DNA of 64,000 bases from contig CADAOB010000007.1 of the NCBI GenBank assembly GCA_902789445.1, positions 27,279-91,278 of the forward strand. The letters run 5' to 3'. The position numbers and the translations under genes are program-made. The first letter of the stretch is position 1. Each line of letters starts with the position of its first letter. Below are positions 43,606 through 52,734 of this stretch, in pieces. Origin of the DNA: an uncultured Bacteroidia bacterium (lineage in GTDB: Bacteria; Bacteroidota; Bacteroidia; Bacteroidales; UBA932). The notes beneath the pieces are model-generated. The model did not search any database. It was not told the DNA's origin and worked only from the letters and a program-made list of their open reading frames with translations.

Positions 43606-45441
43606 ATGAAACGAATCATTGCATTTCTTGCCGCTTCCTTCCTTTTGGGAATCTTCTCCCTGCATGCGGCGCCGGTATCTGAAAGTACCGCCCTCGATAT
43701 CGCCAGAAGATTGTTTGCCGCCCAACCCGCCACCAAATCCCAAAGTGATGCTGTCCGGCTTGTCTGGAATGGAGAGGATGCGGCCACCAAGGCAATCCAT
43801 CCGGCTTTCTATGTCTTTTCGCGCGACGGCGGCGGATTCGTGATCATTGCGGGTGACGATAATGTCCAGCCTGTCCTCGGTTTCTCGAAAACCGGCCGTT
43901 TCGTTACTGAAGGGATGCCTGAAAATGTGAAATGGTGGATGGAAAATATGAAAGAATATGTCCGCGCCGTAAAGTCGCAGTCAGCTGAAGCCCGCAGTCG
44001 ATGGTCCAGTTTAGTCGATACGAAATCGGCTATTTCGACAGAGCTTGTTTCAGATGAATTTATTGCCTCGAGGACAAATGAGTGGTCACAGAGCGAGCCC
44101 TTTAATTTGAAAGCGCCCAGAGTAACGGGGCAGGCGGATCAATCCGTTACCGGATGCCTGCCTTTGGCGATGGCTGAAATTCTTACTTGGTTCGGTTCTC
44201 CCACGTATGGGACAGGAACGCTTGAAGCGTATAATTATTCATACTATGCAGATGATAATACTGGTCCATGGGGATATACTATTCCTGGATATACGCTGTC
44301 TACGGAGTATGACTGGACTGCGCTTAAGTCATTAAGCACGGTAACTGCTTGCATGAATGCATCTGATGAAGTAAAGGATAATCTGTCCCAGTTGATCTAC
44401 GACTGCGGAGTGATGCTTGGCGCTGAGTTCAATTCTGACATACATGGGGGAACGAGCGCTTCGGACAGCAGGGTCGTTAAAGCTTTCGGCGATTTTATGG
44501 GGTACAATAAGGCTGCACAAGTCGTAAGTGCCGCTGATTATTCGTCCCGTGGCTGGACTGAACTTCTCAAGACTCAGGTTACAAGCCATCCTGTCCTTTA
44601 TTGTGGATACGCTCCTTCCAGCGAAGGGCAGAATGATGCTTCACATGCTTATGTTTTGGACGGCTATGCCACAAGCAGTGGTGAAGAAGTGTTCCACTTC
44701 AATTTCGGCTGGGGAGGATTTTGCAACGGTTATTATTCTCTCTTTACGCAGCCGACGGAAGCCGGTTATGATTTCAATACGAATTTGCGCGCGTTGATCG
44801 ACTTTTATCCTGCGCCCGAGTCGACATATCCTGTAATCCTGGAAGCGAAATATCGAGATGCTGAATACCCCGGCGTTCGTCTTGTACAGACAGAAAACGG
44901 ATATATAGTTTATTATATGATCTTCAATAGAGGAAGCGAAGATTATAATGGGAGCATCAAGTTTGTTCTGCGCAAAAAGGATGGCGTGGAAGAAGATATC
45001 GATGGCAGTATTCGGTCTTTTTCGATGGAAGCGAGCCATTTTGGAGGTGGATACTTCGGATATGTCAAAATTGACGATATCTCGTTGGGCGATGTGGTTG
45101 TATGTTACTATGAAGATGGCGGCGCCTGGAAATTACTGAGTACCTCGAATCCTGATTCAACGATCAGTGAGTGGCCGCTGGTGCCTGTTCCTTTCATCAA
45201 TGCCGACAGCCGCTATGAGGTAGGCAGCTATTTCCCGTTCAAACTTAAAAACAACGATTCACCTTACTCAGGAACAGTCTGGACGATTACCGACCCTGAT
45301 GGTAACAAGGTGGTTAATAATCAGGCTGACGACGAGTTCCAGTTTACGAAGGCCGGTACTTACCGGGTTGAGGCAGCCGTGGCTCCAGCAGTAGGGGAAG
45401 CGGTCGTCGAGACAATCGTCGCTCTTGTCAAGGTCCTTTGA
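43606..45441 (+). CDS. C10 family (streptopain-like) cysteine protease
   Basis: The 611-residue product has a signal peptide (to about Ala22) and a Spi/PepSY-like propeptide (ALDIARRLFAAQ, HPAFYVFSRDGGGFVIIAGDDNVQPVLGFS). The catalytic domain has cysteine in SVTGCLPLAMAEIL near residue 184, histidine in DASHAYVLDGYA and the tryptophan block FHFNFGWGGFCNGYYSL. Two beta-rich C-terminal segments follow (about 415-610, ending in a bacterial-Ig-like strand set). C10 proteases such as SpeB and the Bacteroides Bfp enzymes cleave host proteins. The final codons KVL lie within a 48-base direct repeat found again at 46244-46291. Confidence 0.88.
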   Translation: MKRIIAFLAASFLLGIFSLHAAPVSESTALDIARRLFAAQPATKSQSDAVRLVWNGEDAATKAIHPAFYVFSRDGGGFVIIAGDDNVQPVLGFSKTGRFVTEGMPENVKWWMENMKEYVRAVKSQSAEARSRWSSLVDTKSAISTELVSDEFIASRTNEWSQSEPFNLKAPRVTGQADQSVTGCLPLAMAEILTWFGSPTYGTGTLEAYNYSYYADDNTGPWGYTIPGYTLSTEYDWTALKSLSTVTACMNASDEVKDNLSQLIYDCGVMLGAEFNSDIHGGTSASDSRVVKAFGDFMGYNKAAQVVSAADYSSRGWTELLKTQVTSHPVLYCGYAPSSEGQNDASHAYVLDGYATSSGEEVFHFNFGWGGFCNGYYSLFTQPTEAGYDFNTNLRALIDFYPAPESTYPVILEAKYRDAEYPGVRLVQTENGYIVYYMIFNRGSEDYNGSIKFVLRKKDGVEEDIDGSIRSFSMEASHFGGGYFGYVKIDDISLGDVVVCYYEDGGAWKLLSTSNPDSTISEWPLVPVPFINADSRYEVGSYFPFKLKNNDSPYSGTVWTITDPDGNKVVNNQADDEFQFTKAGTYRVEAAVAPAVGEAVVETIVALVKVL

Positions 45442-45477
45442 TTTCCGTCTGCTGAACAGAAATGCGCCCGATGTCCC
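45430..45477 (+). repeat. 48-base direct repeat, copy 1
   Basis: Copy 1 spans the last codons and the stop of the C10 protease gene. Copy 2 is 46244-46291; they differ at only two positions. In copy 2 the preceding bases also read as VDVKVLKVL and stop, like the protease tail. Confidence 0.85.
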
Positions 45478-45964
45478 GTGTGATGCTCGCAAATGATGAT
45501 CCGACAGATCCGCTTCGCGACGGCGCAACGCCTTCGTCGGTGACGACCAAGTCCTTCGGTCCGGTGCGAATCATGCCGCCGCTTGCACCACCTGAGTTGA
45601 TCGACAACACGACCCGCCGTTGACGCGGAACGGCGCTATCCTCGTCCGGCCATGGAAAGCTGATGCTTTCATGGCCGGGCAGGATCTTTTGGTTTTTACT
45701 TGGTCACTTCGGTGGCTTCGGCCCTCGGGCGATGTCCTGGTTGTCACGACACTGACGATTTGTGTGTCCCGTCTGTGTCGTGGAGCGGTTTGAGCCCGAA
45801 AAGCGGTTTTTGCTGCCGTGACACAGACAACGCGGGGTTTCTGTCTGTGTCGCGGCGGGCTGTGTGAAAGGGCGGCGAAAGTACGACATGTAAGCGGTAT
45901 GGCATGTCGTCAGCATGTCAGCAGATCAATAGGACAGGAGGGCAGGGGACAGAGGGGGAGCGGG

Positions 45965-46122
45965 TTTCGCCAAACTGGCGCACAGGGGATTTTTCAAGTC
46001 GTTGATAATCAGGTGTGTGTTTTTGGATCCCGTGCTCCGATGGCCGATATCGGGGGTTGGCGCACGGTCAGCAGCGTCCAGCGGCTGTCTGCGGGCACTT
46101 TCGGTGCGCCAGTTTGGCGAAA
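45965..46122. repeat. Perfect 19-base inverted repeat enclosing 120 bases
   Basis: TTTCGCCAAACTGGCGCAC at 45965-45983 and its exact complement at 46104-46122. The enclosed stretch has no gene. Confidence 0.85.
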
Positions 46123-46198
46123 CTGTCGGCACTGCCGCCGAAGGCGAAACTGTCGGCACTGCCAGTCGAAGGCGAAACTGTCGGCACTGCCGCCGAAG
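46117..46198 (+). repeat. Three tandem 27/28-base units
   Basis: Units start at 46117, 46144 and 46172 and begin GCGAAACTGTCGGCACTGCC; the middle one is one base longer. The first overlaps the right arm of the 19-base inverted repeat. Confidence 0.85.
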
Positions 46199-46324
46199 GC
46201 GAAGCCGGCGGCGGCAAGCGCTACCGTTGATGTCAAGGTCCTTAAGGTCCTTTGATTTCCGTTTGCTGAACAGGAATGCGCCCGATGTCCCTTGGGATGG
46301 GACGGCGGGCGCAAAAAATGGGGA

Positions 46325-46367
46325 AATTGCTCCCGGTGTCCCATTTTTGGGGACATCGGGAGCAATT
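46325..46367 (+). repeat. 18-base hairpin with short loop
   Basis: AATTGCTCCCGGTGTCCC (46325-46342) pairs along its whole length with 46350-46367 with one G-U pair and a 7-base loop. No T-run follows, so it is not a typical terminator. Confidence 0.8.
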
Positions 46368-46417
46368 GCTATGTCAGATGCTCCGCGGGGGGGGGGGCTC
46401 CGCGCTGCGGGCGTCGG

Positions 46418-48316
46418 CTATGCTTGCGTCGGCTGTGCGGGCGTCAGATGCTCCGCGAGGACTTCGGCGAAGTCTTTGACGGGAACAGGGGAGAAGCGGC
46501 CGAAGGTCTTCAGGCAGAGGGGACAGGCCGTGATGATCTGTTCGGGGTTGTTGGCCGTCAGGTTGTCGATGGCGCCCCGGGTGATGGGTTCGCGGTCTTC
46601 GTAGCGAAGGGTCAGCGAGCCGACCGATCCGCCGCAGCAGATGCTTTCCTTCCGCTCCTTGAGGGCCGGGACCAGTTGGCCGACGGTGCGCAGGGCTTCC
46701 CGCGGCGCATCGTAGATGCCGCAGCCGCGGCCCAGGTCGCAGGGGTCGTGATAGACCAGGGTCTGGTGGCCGTTGCTGACATGCAGCCGTCCTTCTTTCA
46801 AAAGCTGGTTGAAGTATTCCGTGTAGTGCATCACCGTGATGCCGCTCAGGTCGTATTTCTCCTTGAAGATGCGGTAGCAGATGGCGCAGCTTACCAGCAG
46901 GATGCGGGCGCCGCTCGCTTCGATGAGCCTGCGGTTTGCCTCGATCAGCTGCCGGGCTTCCTCTTGGCGGCCGGCGAGCATCAGCGGGCGGCCGCAGCAG
47001 ATGCTGCCGTCCTTGTCCATCAGCTCGTAGTCCACGCCGGCAGATGTGAGTACTTTCTGCACGGAACGGGAAATGATCGGCGTCAGCGAACTCATGCAGC
47101 CGGCATAGTAGAGGACCTTCTGCGTCCCGACGGAGGTCCCGGAAGACCCGGCACCCGCCTCTGCGGCCGCAGTGACGCCCGTCTCGCCAGCGGCCGAGAC
47201 GTCCGGCTCGACGGCCGCCAAGTAGCCGAAATCGGCGGGCAAATGGTTCGACCGCTGCTCGTGGGTGGTCCGGTAGGCCAGGCGCAGGCCGCAGGCATCC
47301 ATCTGGACCTGGCAGAGCGCGGCGCACTTGCCGCACATCAGGCATTTTTCCGCGTTCTCGAGCGAACGCCGGTTGTTGCGCCGTTTCAGGTTCCGGACCA
47401 GATAGACGGTGGCGTCTTTCACATTCTTCTTCTGGACCCCCATCGGGCAGGCGTCGATGCACACGCCGCAGCTCGGGCAGGAGTAGAGCATCGTCAGCGC
47501 AAATCCTTTCCGCGTATGGCGTACAGGCAGTCCGGCGTTGCGCATCGGGATTAGCAGCATCTCCGCTGGAATGTGCATATATCGGGTGAACGGCAGCACC
47601 GTCATGAAGGTGCCCAGGGCCAGCGAATACAGCCACCAGGCCACCGTGATGTTCTCCGGCTTGCTCATGAAGCTGTGTAGCAGCCAGTTGATCGGAACCG
47701 TCATGAAGCTGCCGCCGGCCACGCCCGCCGTGAATCCTTCGGCGATCCAGCGCAGCGGGAAGATGGCCCAGAGGCTGTAGAGCCCGATTCGGTCGGTGAG
47801 GGTGAGTTTGGTGGTGCGCCGCATGCCCACGATCTTCGACCGGAAACGCTTGATGATGGCGATGGTGATGCCGCTGAGGATGATCAGCAGGAAGAAGTCC
47901 ATCAGGAAGAAGAAGAAGGAACCCTGGAGGGTCTCGTTCTGCTCTTCCATGAAATAGCGGAAGAAGATGGGGTAGTAGAGTTTGTGGAGCCGCTCGGGGA
48001 TGTAGAGCACGGTCTCGATGTGGCCGATCAGGATGATCATGAACCAGCCGAAGGCGATGCTCGAGTGCATGTATCCAAGGACCGGATTGCGCTTCCAGAG
48101 CTTCACATGCAGGAGGCAGTCGCAGAACAGGTCGCGGATGTTCTTGACGATCGTGGCGGGCGTGATGAGTGAGAGCGCGAACTTGCGCCGGTCGGCGGGG
48201 GTAAGTTGCACAAGGACTTTCACCAGGGCGATCAGGCAGTAGCCCAGCACGAAGGTCATGCCGAAGACGAACGGCAGGACGAAAGGATCGTAGGCGGCCA
48301 GGATGCGTTCTCTCAT
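46418..48316 (-). CDS. Membrane-bound HdrD/QmoC-like iron-sulfur protein
   Basis: The 632-residue product (start 48316) has an N-terminal heme-b-type membrane region with about six helices (residues 10-300). Two 4Fe-4S motifs follow (CPSCGVCIDACPMG, CLMCGKCAALCQVQ), then two CCG domains (CMSSLTPIISRSV with ICCGRPLML; HDPCDLGRGC with ESICCGGSVG). This is the architecture of HdrE-HdrD or QmoC-type subunits, which pass electrons between quinone and a soluble Hdr-like module. A proline/alanine-poor, Gly/Ala/Ser-rich linker lies before the CCG part. It is the last gene of the cluster and overlaps the preceding one by four bases. Confidence 0.85.
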   Translation of the reverse strand: MRERILAAYDPFVLPFVFGMTFVLGYCLIALVKVLVQLTPADRRKFALSLITPATIVKNIRDLFCDCLLHVKLWKRNPVLGYMHSSIAFGWFMIILIGHIETVLYIPERLHKLYYPIFFRYFMEEQNETLQGSFFFFLMDFFLLIILSGITIAIIKRFRSKIVGMRRTTKLTLTDRIGLYSLWAIFPLRWIAEGFTAGVAGGSFMTVPINWLLHSFMSKPENITVAWWLYSLALGTFMTVLPFTRYMHIPAEMLLIPMRNAGLPVRHTRKGFALTMLYSCPSCGVCIDACPMGVQKKNVKDATVYLVRNLKRRNNRRSLENAEKCLMCGKCAALCQVQMDACGLRLAYRTTHEQRSNHLPADFGYLAAVEPDVSAAGETGVTAAAEAGAGSSGTSVGTQKVLYYAGCMSSLTPIISRSVQKVLTSAGVDYELMDKDGSICCGRPLMLAGRQEEARQLIEANRRLIEASGARILLVSCAICYRIFKEKYDLSGITVMHYTEYFNQLLKEGRLHVSNGHQTLVYHDPCDLGRGCGIYDAPREALRTVGQLVPALKERKESICCGGSVGSLTLRYEDREPITRGAIDNLTANNPEQIITACPLCLKTFGRFSPVPVKDFAEVLAEHLTPAQPTQA

Positions 48317-48651
48317 TGTTTGTCCTCCAGTTTGTAAACTTTGCCGATGCTCAGGATCAGGTGGCGGGTGTTGATCCCGCGCGGGCAGACGAGCAGGCAT
48401 TTCCCGCAGAGCATGCAGTGCTGCAGCATCGGCAGGGTTTCCTTTTCACGCCCGCGCTGCAGCGACAGGATGACTTTCCGCAGGTTCATCTGCGTGAAGA
48501 CCCCGGCCGAACAACTGGCGGCGCAGGAGCCGCACGCGATGCACTTGGATACATCGGGCTCCCGGCGGTGGAGTTCCGCGAACAGGGGATTGTCCACGTT
48601 CTCGATCTTGAGCGTGGCGCTCGGGGTCAGTCCGTATCCGAAATCGATCAT
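48313..48651 (-). CDS. HdrC-like 4Fe-4S ferredoxin subunit
   Basis: The 112-residue protein carries two 4Fe-4S motifs, CIACGSCAASCSAG near residue 37 and CMLCGKCLLVCPRG near residue 80, in the spacing of HdrC. It overlaps both neighbours by four bases (ATGA-type junctions), indicating tight coupling with the HdrA-like and HdrDE-like proteins. The longer upstream frame runs through the HdrA-like gene and is not coding. Confidence 0.88.
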   Translation of the reverse strand: MIDFGYGLTPSATLKIENVDNPLFAELHRREPDVSKCIACGSCAASCSAGVFTQMNLRKVILSLQRGREKETLPMLQHCMLCGKCLLVCPRGINTRHLILSIGKVYKLEDKQ

Positions 48652-49667
48652 CGCTTCTGCGGAGTTTTGAGGAAACGGTCGATGGCCAGGGCGGCGGAGG
48701 CCGCTTCGCTGAGCGTTTCGGGCAGGGTCTTGGGGCCCGTCGCCGCGCCGGCGAAGAAAATGCCTTCGCGCGAAGAGGTACAAGGCTTGCCGATGATGCT
48801 CTGCGGCAGGAAGAAACCATCTTCTCCCGTCTGGATATTGACCATCCGGGCCAGCGGCTGGGTGCTGGCGGAAGGGGCCATGCCGGCCATCAGGACCAGC
48901 ATGTCCATCTTGATCTTCATCGGCTTTCCGAAGAGGGTGTCTTCGGCCTTGACGAAGAGGTGCCCGTCGAGGTCTTCCGACACCTCGGAGACACGGCCGC
49001 GGACAAAGCGGATGCCATAGTCTTTCTGGGCTTTCAGGTAGAGGTCTTCGTATCTGCGGCCGAACATGCGCAGGTCCATGTAGAAGCAATAGACCGTGGC
49101 CTCGGGGAACTTCTCCTTGATCTCGCAGGCCTGTTTGACGGCTGTCACACAGCAGACTTTCGAGCACTGGCGGTTGCCGGCCTTCTCGTCGCGCGAGCCT
49201 ACGCAGTGGACGAAACCGATGACATTGACATTGTCGAACTGCGGGCCGGCGCCGCTCTTGAACCAGTCTTCCAGATCGGCGTTGGTGATCACGCGCTCGT
49301 AGATGCCGTAGCCGTATTCTTCCTTTTTCTCCGCCTTGAACAGGTCGAAGCCCGTGGTCAGCAGGATGGCCCGCACCTGGGCCGAAAGGCCGTTGGAGAG
49401 CTTGACCACCCAGGTGTCCTTGAGCCGGTTGATCGAGGAGACTTCGGTGTCGGTGAAATATTTGATGCCGTCCAGGTCCGCGACCATCGGGTCGAGGAAG
49501 CTGCGGGCCTCGACCCCGTCGGGGAAGAGGCGGTCCCAGCGGGTGAGATGGCCGCCCAGGACGGGCTCTTTTTCAATCAGGATGGGCGTGTAGCCCAGGT
49601 CCCGCAGGCTGCGGGAGGCTTCGAGTCCGGCGGGTCCTCCGCCGATGACGACGACGTTCTGGCTCAT
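48648..49667 (-). CDS. HdrA/QmoA-like FAD oxidoreductase
   Basis: The 339-residue protein is a short HdrA-type flavoprotein with the N-terminal FAD motif VVVIGGGPAGLEASRSL, the second glycine-rich region MLVLMAGMAP and the C-terminal GIFFAGAATGPKTLPETL. A cysteine-rich segment (CVGSRDEKAGNRQCSKVCCVTAVKQA) matches HdrA/QmoA. It lacks the added ferredoxin and electron-bifurcation modules of methanogen HdrA. It probably exchanges electrons with the HdrB/HdrC partners encoded on both sides. Confidence 0.88.
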   Translation of the reverse strand: MSQNVVVIGGGPAGLEASRSLRDLGYTPILIEKEPVLGGHLTRWDRLFPDGVEARSFLDPMVADLDGIKYFTDTEVSSINRLKDTWVVKLSNGLSAQVRAILLTTGFDLFKAEKKEEYGYGIYERVITNADLEDWFKSGAGPQFDNVNVIGFVHCVGSRDEKAGNRQCSKVCCVTAVKQACEIKEKFPEATVYCFYMDLRMFGRRYEDLYLKAQKDYGIRFVRGRVSEVSEDLDGHLFVKAEDTLFGKPMKIKMDMLVLMAGMAPSASTQPLARMVNIQTGEDGFFLPQSIIGKPCTSSREGIFFAGAATGPKTLPETLSEAASAALAIDRFLKTPQKR

Positions 49668-49668
49668 A

Positions 49669-50739
49669 CTAGCAGCATTTGATGTTCATCGGGAAATCCG
49701 GCCGCTGCAGGAGTTCGCCGCGGGGTCCCTTGTATTTGTCTTCGGGCTTGTAGGGGATGCCCATCTTGTCGAGGAGCGGCTCGACGGCGACCTGGTGGGT
49801 CTGCAGGCCGAGATCCCACGGGTCGTAGCCCAGCACCAGGCCGGCCACTTCCTCATAGGTGAAGACGGGGATGCCGTAGCCGTTCTGGCCGTAGGTCTTG
49901 CCCGTCTGCTCGGCGATGACATACTGCCAGCGGTCGAGGAAGTAGGGGCAGCCCGGGCAGTTGGTGATGATCATGTCGGGCTTGAAGGGCTCCATGCTTT
50001 CGAATTTCTTGTGGGTGTTCGAAAGGGAGTAGCCGCGGTTGGCGCGCACCAGATACTGGCGGAAGCCGAAACCGCAGCAGTGCCGCCGTTCGGGGTAGTC
50101 GATGACCTCGCCGCCCCAGGATTCCACCATGCCCGCCAGCACATAAGGATATTCGGCGCCGCCCACACCCTTGGACGGAAACATCTTGGAATAGTGGCAG
50201 CCGATGTGTTCGACCACGCGGAGCGGCTCGCCGGTGGCTTTGTTCACCAGGCGGAACTTCGCCTGTTCGGCGATCTGGTTCCGGAACTTGTAGATCAGGT
50301 CGCTGGCGTGGGCGAGGTAGGTGGGAATCTTGAATTCCCGCCGGGTGGCCTTCCACAGGTTCTCGCGGATCTTGGCCAGCAGCTCGGGGAATTCCCGCCA
50401 GTCTTCGATGACCTCGGAGTAGAGTCCGAAACTGGTGATGCAGCTGCAGACGTAGTTCTCGTAGCCCGCTTCGGTCATCAGGGCGAACTGCCGGGCGATG
50501 ATGGTCATCACCGTCTCCTGCGGGATGGCTTCGCTGTGGTAGGCGATGCCGCCGCAGGTGGTGTGGTGCGGGGTTTCATAGACGTCTTTGCCCAGCCGGT
50601 CGCGGAGAATCTCCAGGAAGGTCTTTTCGGAGGCCGGGAAGAAACTCTGCCGGATGCAGCTGCGCACGTAGAACCAGTGGTCGGTGGGTATCTCTTTCTG
50701 GTATTCGGACCAGATGCGTTTTTTTCCTTGGTAAATCAT
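49669..50739 (-). CDS. HdrB-like CCG-domain protein
   Basis: The 356-residue protein has two CCG-type cysteine clusters as in HdrB: HTTCGGIAYHSEAI with YVCSCITSFGLY, and VEHIGCHYSKMFPSKG with RRHCCGFGFRQYL and ITNCPGCPYFLDRW. In heterodisulfide reductases these hold the noncubane 4Fe-4S clusters that reduce the disulfide. The substrate here is unknown since no coenzyme M or B pathway is expected in this group. The gene ends CC-stop, six bases before the next start (HdrC-like gene upstream at 50746). Confidence 0.86.
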   Translation of the reverse strand: MIYQGKKRIWSEYQKEIPTDHWFYVRSCIRQSFFPASEKTFLEILRDRLGKDVYETPHHTTCGGIAYHSEAIPQETVMTIIARQFALMTEAGYENYVCSCITSFGLYSEVIEDWREFPELLAKIRENLWKATRREFKIPTYLAHASDLIYKFRNQIAEQAKFRLVNKATGEPLRVVEHIGCHYSKMFPSKGVGGAEYPYVLAGMVESWGGEVIDYPERRHCCGFGFRQYLVRANRGYSLSNTHKKFESMEPFKPDMIITNCPGCPYFLDRWQYVIAEQTGKTYGQNGYGIPVFTYEEVAGLVLGYDPWDLGLQTHQVAVEPLLDKMGIPYKPEDKYKGPRGELLQRPDFPMNIKCC

Positions 50740-50745
50740 AATCGG

Positions 50746-51450
50746 TCAGTCTTCGTCGTTGTTGAGGTGGCAGCTGCTGGTCTGGTTGAAGGCCTGTGCC
50801 TCGTATTCGTCCATCGACAGGCCCATCTCGCGGGCCTTCTCCTGCGATTTCTCCTCGACGATCTCCATCCAGCGGGTGGCGCCGGTCACCTCGAAGATGG
50901 CTTTCAGCTCGTCGAGCGATTCCTGGGGAATCTTGCGCAGGGCGCCCGGGCCGATTTGGCCCAGGTGGGCGCCGAGGCGCTCATAGACCGCTTTCTGGTT
51001 GTCCTTGACCCATTTGCCCACCGTCCCGTATTCGGGATGCTTCTCGTAGGCGAAGGTCTCGGGATAGACGCAGTAGCCATACTTGAGGACATTTCGCTGC
51101 ATGGCGTGCATCAGGGGCAGCTGCTGCCGGCCTTTCTCGCTTTCCGCGAAATAGCCCAGTTCGATGGACAGTGCGCGCAGGGCCATCACCACCAGGCCGG
51201 GCGCATTCTTGCGCGGGCAGCGCGTCACACAGGAAAGACATTCGCCGCAGTACCAGATCTGGTCGCCCTTGAGGAGTTCGATGATGGCTTCGTCGTCGCG
51301 GGACTGGACGATGGTGACGATCTTTTTCGGATTATAGCGATAGAACTCCGCGGCAGGGCAGATGGCGGTGCAGGTCCCGCAGCTGATGCAGGCTTTGAGC
51401 CCTTCCCGGACGCGGTAGTCTTCGGCGAGTCGGTCGTAGATTTTACCCAT
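50746..51450 (-). CDS. HdrC-like iron-sulfur protein, first gene of the cluster
   Basis: The 234-residue product has two 4Fe-4S motifs near its N-terminus, CISCGTCTAICPAAEF and CGECLSCVTRCPRKN. A helical C-terminal extension of about 140 residues follows (PQESLDELKAIFEVTGATRWMEIVEE). It leads a five-gene minus-strand operon (HdrC, HdrB, HdrA, small HdrC, HdrDE-like). The start at 51450 is the only good one; the short upstream region to 51543 holds AT-rich promoter-like sequence (TATTTTTA read on the minus strand at 51481-51488) and is shared with the divergent aminotransferase gene. Confidence 0.85.
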   Translation of the reverse strand: MGKIYDRLAEDYRVREGLKACISCGTCTAICPAAEFYRYNPKKIVTIVQSRDDEAIIELLKGDQIWYCGECLSCVTRCPRKNAPGLVVMALRALSIELGYFAESEKGRQQLPLMHAMQRNVLKYGYCVYPETFAYEKHPEYGTVGKWVKDNQKAVYERLGAHLGQIGPGALRKIPQESLDELKAIFEVTGATRWMEIVEEKSQEKAREMGLSMDEYEAQAFNQTSSCHLNNDED

Positions 51451-51542
51451 ATCGGTTTTCCGTTTGGAAAAAATAATCGGTAAAAATAAGCAATTTTACC
51501 TTTATATTGTTATCTTTACCAGTTATTTTGTCAATTTGTAAA

Positions 51543-52730
51543 ATGGGATATTGTTTCGATACCGTGATTGACCGCCGGGGTTCCGGGGCCATCATGACCG
51601 ACTGCCTGCAGAAATACTACGGGCGGGAAGACCTTCTGCCGCTGTGGATTGCCGACATGTATTTCGAGACGCCGGCCCCGGTGCGGGCTGCACTTGAAAA
51701 GCGGCTGGACCATCAGATCTACGGCTATGCCGTCGCGCCGGAAAGCTACTGGCAGTCCATTCTCTCCTGGGAAAAGGAGACGCACGGCTGGACCATCAGT
51801 CGCGATACGCTTTGTTTCATTCCGGGCATCGTCCGGGGCATCGCCTTCGTGCTGCAGTGCTTCACCCGGCCCGGCGACAAGGTGGTGGTGCAGCCGCCGG
51901 TCTATATGCCTTTCCTCAATGTGCCCCGGGCCAATGGCCGGCAGGTCGTCTATAATCCGCTCCGCTTCGACGAAGCGTCCCGGACCTACCGGATGGACCT
52001 TGACAATCTGGAGACGGTCTGCCGGGAAGAACGGCCCAAAGTGCTGATCCTCTCGAATCCGCACAACCCGGCCGGCATCGTCTGGCCGGCGGAAGACCTG
52101 GCCCGCCTGGCTGAGATCTGCCGGCGCGCCGGCGTGCTGGTGGTCTCCGACGAGATCCACGCCGACATGGCGCTCGGCGACAACGTCCACCACCCGTTCC
52201 CGACGGTTTCGCAGACGGCGGCCGACATATCCATCACCTTTGCCGCTCCGAGCAAGACCTTCAACATCGCCGGCATCGTGAGTTCGTTCTGCGTGGTTTC
52301 CAACCCGGCGCTGCGGGAGCCGTTCTTCGGCTACCTGGAGGCCAATGAACTCAATGCACCGATGTTCCTTTCCACCGTCGCCACCGAGGCGGCCTTCACG
52401 CAGTGCGGCCCCTGGCGGCGCGCGATGCTCGACTATGTCCAGGAGAATGTCGATTATGTCTCGGACTATCTGGCCCGCCGGATTCCCGGCATCACGGCCG
52501 TCCGTCCGCAGGCTTCGTTCCTGGTGTGGCTCGACTGCCGCGGCCTCGGCCTGGACCACGACGCCCTGATCGACCTGTTCGTGAACCGGGCCCGCCTGGC
52601 GCTCAACGACGGCGAGGCGTTCGGCCCCGGCGGCGAAGGGCACATGCGCATGAATGTCGGTGCGCCGCGCGCGATGCTCACGGAGGCGCTTTCCCGTCTG
52701 GAGACGGCTGTCAAATCCTTGAAAGACTGA
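51543..52730 (+). CDS. PatB/MalY-type C-S lyase aminotransferase
   Basis: The 395-residue fold-type I PLP enzyme has the MalY/PatB start (FDTVIDRRGSGAIMTDCL, LPLWIADMYFETP), SNPHNPAGIVW, VVSDEIHADM with the PLP-binding aspartate, and the Schiff-base lysine in FAAPSKTFNIAGI. Members cleave cystathionine or cysteine conjugates to thiol, pyruvate and ammonia. The start at 51543 (MGYCFD) is preferred to 51507 because family members begin there and a -7-like TATCTTTA lies at 51511-51518. It is followed by a transporter and an omega-amidase gene, likely one operon. Confidence 0.87.
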   Translation: MGYCFDTVIDRRGSGAIMTDCLQKYYGREDLLPLWIADMYFETPAPVRAALEKRLDHQIYGYAVAPESYWQSILSWEKETHGWTISRDTLCFIPGIVRGIAFVLQCFTRPGDKVVVQPPVYMPFLNVPRANGRQVVYNPLRFDEASRTYRMDLDNLETVCREERPKVLILSNPHNPAGIVWPAEDLARLAEICRRAGVLVVSDEIHADMALGDNVHHPFPTVSQTAADISITFAAPSKTFNIAGIVSSFCVVSNPALREPFFGYLEANELNAPMFLSTVATEAAFTQCGPWRRAMLDYVQENVDYVSDYLARRIPGITAVRPQASFLVWLDCRGLGLDHDALIDLFVNRARLALNDGEAFGPGGEGHMRMNVGAPRAMLTEALSRLETAVKSLKD

Positions 52731-52734
52731 GGTT

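Larger units (their letters stand above)
45442..46417. other. 976-base intergenic region rich in inverted repeats
   Basis: No gene can be supported; frames crossing it have repeat-derived sequence. It holds GTCTGTGTC/GACACAGAC arms (45771-45779 with 45820-45828), a 19-base inverted repeat (45965-45983 with 46104-46122), three 27/28-base tandem units (46117-46198), copy 2 of the 48-base repeat (46244-46291), a long hairpin (46325-46367) and a run of ten G. Confidence 0.75.

Noticed and set aside
45818..46604. Frames of 100-200 codons in the gap after the C10 protease gene
   Set aside because: They consist of tandem-repeat translations (CRHCRRRRNCRHC) and cross the end of the HdrDE-like gene. 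Only the VKVLKVL-stop end is of interest, as a possible gene relic.
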